Below are positions 13,451 through 16,583 of a DNA stretch of 16,583 nucleotides, in pieces. Under the pieces are notes generated by a model, which saw only the letters and a list, made by a program, of their open reading frames with translations, was not told the origin of the DNA and ran no database searches. A program made the translations under genes and the position numbers. Origin of the DNA: DATJAJ01 sp035622335 (lineage in GTDB: Archaea; Thermoproteota; Nitrososphaeria; Nitrososphaerales; Gagatemarchaeaceae). The stretch spans positions 1-16,583 of the forward strand of contig DASPVO010000029.1 in assembly GCA_035622335.1 (NCBI GenBank), in the 5' to 3' direction. Within the stretch, counting starts at the first letter, position 1; the number at the start of each line of letters is the position of its first letter.

Positions 13451-14800
13451 GTGAAGGTCGGAAGTCATTCTTCAGCTTTAGTGAGCTTTGTGTCCGCTAT
13501 CATCCTGTTCGCGTTCGCTCTTGGCATCTTCGCTCCTGTTACTCGCGCGCAAGCGGTGGTAGCCACCGTCGGTGTAGGAAACAGGCCGTACGGAGTCGCG
13601 TACGACTCGGTCCTCGGGGAAGCGTTCGTGGTAAACTACGGCTCGGGAAGCGTCTCCGTCATCTCTGACAGCAGCGACAAGGTGGTCGCGACGGTCAGCG
13701 TCGGTGACAGCCCGGCGGACATCGCATACGATTCATCCAAAGGAGAGATGTTCGTTTCCAACTCGGGCTCTTCAACAGTCTCCGTGATCTCAGACTCCAC
13801 AAACTCTGTTGTCGCCACTATACAGGTAGGGGTGGAACCACGTGGCGTGGCATACGACCAGGCACAAGGTGAGGTCTTTGTAGCAAGCTCTGAGGGAACG
13901 GGAGAGGTTTCGGTCATTTCGGACTCGACTAACCAAGTGGTGGCCACGGTCTCGCTGTCAGCGTACGGGACCGGGGTCGCATACGACTCGGCAAAGGGGG
14001 AGGTCTTCGTCTCGACGGGAGTGGGAAACGTCACGATAATATCTGCTGCGACCAATTCGGTGGTTGGCACGGTGGCCGTGGGTGCTTCGCCCCGGGGCAT
14101 CACGTACGACCCGGCCAACGGGGAGCTCTTCGTAGCCGACTGGGGGACTGACACGGTCACCGTCCTGTCTGACTCGAGCAACACTGTCGTAGGAACGATA
14201 ACCGTGGAAGCCGACCCGTTCTACTCGGCTCTCGTCCCGAGCCTAAATCAGATTTTTGTAGCCAACGCGGGAACCGACATCGTCTCAATAATCTCGGGGA
14301 GCACCAACTCAGTAGTGGGCAAGGTCACGGTCGGAGAGTATCCCGACGGGGCCGCCTTCGATTCAGGGACCAATCAGGTGTTCGTGGCAGACTACGGCGC
14401 GGCCGAGGTTTCAGTCTTGTCAATTGGAGCACAGACGAGCAGCAGCGTGACGACGAGCACCACTAGTACCTCCGAGACGGTCGTCTCTAGTACCACGACG
14501 CAAAGTCCAACAGCGAATGCAACGTCTACGTCCTTCTCAACCTCTACGACGAGCAGCGCGTCAGCTACGACAAGCGCGCAAACACAGACTCCGACTTCGA
14601 CCACAATGGTGCAGCCGATAACGACGTCATCTCTGTCGTCATCGACCAATAGTCCGGTAGCATCGACCTCATCTTCCAGCAGCAGTTCTCCAGGCTCGAC
14701 TTCATTGTCTACCACCTATCTCCTGGTCCTGACGGCCAACGTCGTGGCTACGGTGTGCGTACTCAGCTTGGCAGCGCTCAAGAGACGAAAGAACAGCTAG
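13451..14800 (+). CDS. Seven-bladed YVTN beta-propeller surface protein with Ser/Thr stalk
   Basis: 449 residues from GTG 13451. A signal peptide (about 1-34, ending near TRAQA) is followed by seven repeats of about 42 residues (36 to about 327). Each has the form VVxTVxVG-x-P-x-G-x-AYD...GE-x-FV-x-N/D-x-G...VSVISDSTNS, the YVTN type typical of archaeal cell-surface proteins. The repeats complete one closed propeller. A Ser/Thr-rich, low-complexity stalk (about 330-422) is probably glycosylated. A C-terminal hydrophobic segment (about 424-442) ends with KRRKNS, anchoring it with the propeller outside. It probably has a binding or adhesion role at the surface; no catalytic residues are evident. 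Blade 6 is the most degenerate (SALVPSLNQIFVAN). Confidence 0.92.
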   Translation: MKVGSHSSALVSFVSAIILFAFALGIFAPVTRAQAVVATVGVGNRPYGVAYDSVLGEAFVVNYGSGSVSVISDSSDKVVATVSVGDSPADIAYDSSKGEMFVSNSGSSTVSVISDSTNSVVATIQVGVEPRGVAYDQAQGEVFVASSEGTGEVSVISDSTNQVVATVSLSAYGTGVAYDSAKGEVFVSTGVGNVTIISAATNSVVGTVAVGASPRGITYDPANGELFVADWGTDTVTVLSDSSNTVVGTITVEADPFYSALVPSLNQIFVANAGTDIVSIISGSTNSVVGKVTVGEYPDGAAFDSGTNQVFVADYGAAEVSVLSIGAQTSSSVTTSTTSTSETVVSSTTTQSPTANATSTSFSTSTTSSASATTSAQTQTPTSTTMVQPITTSSLSSSTNSPVASTSSSSSSSPGSTSLSTTYLLVLTANVVATVCVLSLAALKRRKNS

Positions 14801-14859
14801 CCGGGTAATGTCCACGCGGGCATAGAGGAGACTCGCGCAGTGTCTGGAAATGAACAGCT

Positions 14860-14888
14860 CTGTCGCTTAGTTGAACTGTGAGCGACGG
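14860..14888. terminator. Stem-loop between convergent genes
   Basis: CTGTCGCT (14860-14867) can pair with AGCGACGG (14881-14888), eight pairs with one G-U and a 13-base loop. It sits in the 109-base gap between the convergent propeller and Tes-like genes, 22 bases past the latter's stop. It may mark the shared 3' end. No T-run is present, so the role is a guess. Confidence 0.3.
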
Positions 14889-14909
14889 ACCGTGAGAGCC
14901 GAGAGCTAC

Positions 14910-16580
14910 CTAGGTTCCCGTAATCGGCTGAATCGGTATAGGCTCGCCGTTCTCGCCGGCAGAGCAGCCGCACCCCGCGACGTGGCCGCCGCGTCTGAGG
15001 GTGCCCTTGTAGAGTCCGTCTTCCAGCTTTCTTCCAGTCTTCGCCTCCCAAGCCTCGATAGGCATGCCGTACTTCTGCTGAATCCTGTCCCTGTACCACT
15101 CAGGAATCACGTTGAAGCTGCAGAAGGGAATTATCCTGAGGTCGGGCGTCAGATAGTGGATGTCGCACCTCTGAAGTCTCTCCTCGTCCTGGTTGTACTT
15201 GTCCTGGAAGTGCATCATCCCCAAGAACATGGACCTAAGGTGGAATTGACCCACCGCCGCGTAGTCGTGCTTGATGAGCGCGTCCGTCAGCAGCTTCGCG
15301 AACGACAGCCCCTTCGGTTGCTTGCTCCTGTCCACGAACGATGAAATCTGCGTGAGGACCTTCGCGGCCACGATGTAGCGGTTCTGCCCGCTGTAGATCT
15401 CGTCGGACTTCTCCTCTAGGTACTCGATGAGCCCCTTGATGTCGACGAACTTCGTGATCTGGACGAGCTTCTTGTTGTCATCCTGGAAGACGTAGGTTCC
15501 AGCTCCGCACGCGAAGTGGATCGAGAGCTCGTACTGCTCCCTCTTGGTGAACGCCTCGATGAAGCCAGTGACCGGAGAGCACGACGGCACTGGGAACCAG
15601 CCGTCAGACGTAACCTCGCCGTTCGTCTGCTCTTCGATGCGCTCTATGCAGTCAGGTATCGTGATTCTGTACTTCAGCCTCTCCGTCTTGGTGAGCCTGC
15701 CCGTCAGCGAGACCGGCTGGAAGTTGACGGCGTGGACGGTCCCGAGGTTCTTCTGCCCGAACTTTATGATGGAACCAAGCTCGTGGTCGTTGATCGACTT
15801 GATGACGGTCGGGACTAGGACGATACCGATGCCGGCCCTCCTGCACGCTTCGATGGCGTAGGGAGCCTCCCAGTGGTTCTTCGGGTTCGTCTTGGGAGTG
15901 GTCCCGTCGAAACTCATGTACAGGTTGGACACGCCCGCATCCCTCAGCCTTCCCGCGAGCTCGGGCTGCAGGGCGAGGTTGATACCGTTCGTGTTGAGCT
16001 GGATGTGGTCCACGCCCTCTTCCTTGAGAATCTTGATTATCGTCGGGAGGTCTTCGCGTATCGTCGGCTCGCCGCCCGTAATCTGGACCGAGTTACCCGC
16101 GACTGGTCGCTCCGACTTCAGCGACCTGCCCATCTCCCGGATCTGGTCGAGCGTGGGCTCGTAGACGTAGGCGCCTTCGAGGCCTTTCTTGACGTAGAAG
16201 AAGCAGTACCAGCACGTTAGATCGCAGCGGTTCGTGACTATGATGTTTGACAGACCTGTGTGAGACAGGTGGTTCGAGCAGAGCCCGCAGTTAGCCGGGC
16301 AGGAGCAGACGTCGAGCGGCACGTTCGCCGCGTGGGTGCCCTTGCCGTCCTTCCAGTAGCGAGAGAACTGCGCGTACATCTTGTACGAGCCGAAGTACAG
16401 CTCCTCCGTTTCGCCGTGCTCGGGGCACGTCTTTGTCATGAAAACTTTGTCGTCCCTTTCGAAGACAATCGCTGGAAGAATCCTGTTGCACTCCGGACAA
16501 ATCGATTGAGTCTGTCGGATGAACTTGCCCTTCCCAGACTCCCTACGGAGTTCTAGGGAGACATCTGAAATCTGGGCCAT
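14910..16580 (-). CDS. Radical SAM protein, probable tetraether lipid synthase (Tes)
   Basis: 556 residues, ATG at 16580. The radical SAM cluster motif is C119-x3-C123-x2-C126 (RCDLTCWYC), followed by QITGGEP (166-172). An N-terminal CPEC (28-31) with TCPEHGE (51-57) forms a rubredoxin-like metal site. CSCPANCGLCSNHLSHT (92-108) gives further cluster ligands, and there are C-terminal Cys in RCDIHYLTPD, FCSFN and GCGCSAG. This layout of an N-terminal metal site, a CxxxCxxCxNH block and an NRCxLxCxxC core resembles Tes (MJ0619/MA_1486 type), which joins two archaeol tails by C-C bonds into macrocyclic archaeol and GDGT. The WYCFFY after the core differs from the usual PVCFA of methanogen Tes. 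Other radical SAM roles are possible. The promoter lies outside the window. Confidence 0.78.
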   Translation of the reverse strand: MAQISDVSLELRRESGKGKFIRQTQSICPECNRILPAIVFERDDKVFMTKTCPEHGETEELYFGSYKMYAQFSRYWKDGKGTHAANVPLDVCSCPANCGLCSNHLSHTGLSNIIVTNRCDLTCWYCFFYVKKGLEGAYVYEPTLDQIREMGRSLKSERPVAGNSVQITGGEPTIREDLPTIIKILKEEGVDHIQLNTNGINLALQPELAGRLRDAGVSNLYMSFDGTTPKTNPKNHWEAPYAIEACRRAGIGIVLVPTVIKSINDHELGSIIKFGQKNLGTVHAVNFQPVSLTGRLTKTERLKYRITIPDCIERIEEQTNGEVTSDGWFPVPSCSPVTGFIEAFTKREQYELSIHFACGAGTYVFQDDNKKLVQITKFVDIKGLIEYLEEKSDEIYSGQNRYIVAAKVLTQISSFVDRSKQPKGLSFAKLLTDALIKHDYAAVGQFHLRSMFLGMMHFQDKYNQDEERLQRCDIHYLTPDLRIIPFCSFNVIPEWYRDRIQQKYGMPIEAWEAKTGRKLEDGLYKGTLRRGGHVAGCGCSAGENGEPIPIQPITGT

Positions 16581-16583
16581 TTC

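Noticed and set aside
14430..14720. Apparent repeat array in the Ser/Thr-rich part of the propeller gene
   Set aside because: Low-complexity codons for a Ser/Thr stalk, without fixed unit length or spacers, so neither a CRISPR nor a true tandem-repeat array.
14797..15099. 100-codon minus-strand frame at the end of the Tes-like gene
   Set aside because: An out-of-frame shadow of the Tes-like C-terminus with no recognisable motif.
1..16583. tRNA, rRNA, CRISPR, insertion sequence or origin
   Set aside because: No tRNA arm motifs, transposase motifs, regular direct repeats with spacers, or origin-like repeat clusters were found on reading. The largest gene-free gap (6236-6510, 275 bases) holds only the upstream ORF and promoters.

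Overview
The window reads as archaeal chromosome, most likely from the Nitrososphaeria/Thermoproteota side, although no marker gene here settles the lineage. The evidence is as follows. A probable tetraether-lipid synthase (Tes-type radical SAM) is present. Many genes have a TATA-like box about 22-33 bases upstream of a GTG, TTG or ATG start and no clear Shine-Dalgarno, which suggests leaderless mRNAs. There is a homocitrate-synthase-like enzyme with a C-terminal Lrp/AsnC-type (RAM) domain, an F420/FMN-type luciferase-like oxidoreductase, a 72-residue protein with two C2H2 zinc fingers, and surface proteins with Ser/Thr-rich linkers. No ammonia-oxidation genes, rRNA, tRNA, CRISPR array or mobile element were seen. 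Coding density is high and no gene-free gap exceeds 300 bases.

Layout. 20-2255: two divergent gene pairs share a 92-bp promoter region (906-997). Each pair has one HEXXH (HELAH) putative metallopeptidase and one membrane protein. 2215-2751: a GNAT acetyltransferase of the SSAT/thialysine type. 2837-3919: a six-hairpin glycosidase-like protein. 3916-4845: a convergent luciferase-like oxidoreductase; its stop and that of the glycosidase-like gene share one CTAG. 4904-5652: a winged-helix regulator followed by a four-helix membrane protein with a 4-base GTGA overlap, preceded by repeats that may be its operator. 5843-6235: a PNPOx-like split-barrel flavoprotein with a strong promoter and a 29-codon upstream ORF in the same frame. 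6511-6729: the two-finger C2H2 protein. 6745-7989: a secreted or membrane-anchored protein built from two copies of one domain.

8072-11531 is the clearest metabolic operon: homocitrate/isopropylmalate synthase-like, then a bacterial-type LeuC and LeuD. These would catalyse the first steps of a 2-oxoacid chain-extension pathway, either leucine or alpha-aminoadipate lysine. The later dehydrogenase is not in the window. 11744-12538 is a polytopic membrane protein, convergent with and overlapping a SAM methyltransferase (12504-13322). 13451-14800 is a seven-bladed YVTN beta-propeller on a Ser/Thr stalk with a C-terminal membrane anchor. 14910-16580 is the Tes-like radical SAM enzyme.

The best candidate for something undescribed is the divergent zincin/membrane-protein arrangement at the start of the window. 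The upstream ORF of the flavoprotein, the duplicated-domain surface protein and the hybrid synthase-LeuC-LeuD operon are next. All functional calls come from motifs read by eye and no database search was possible.
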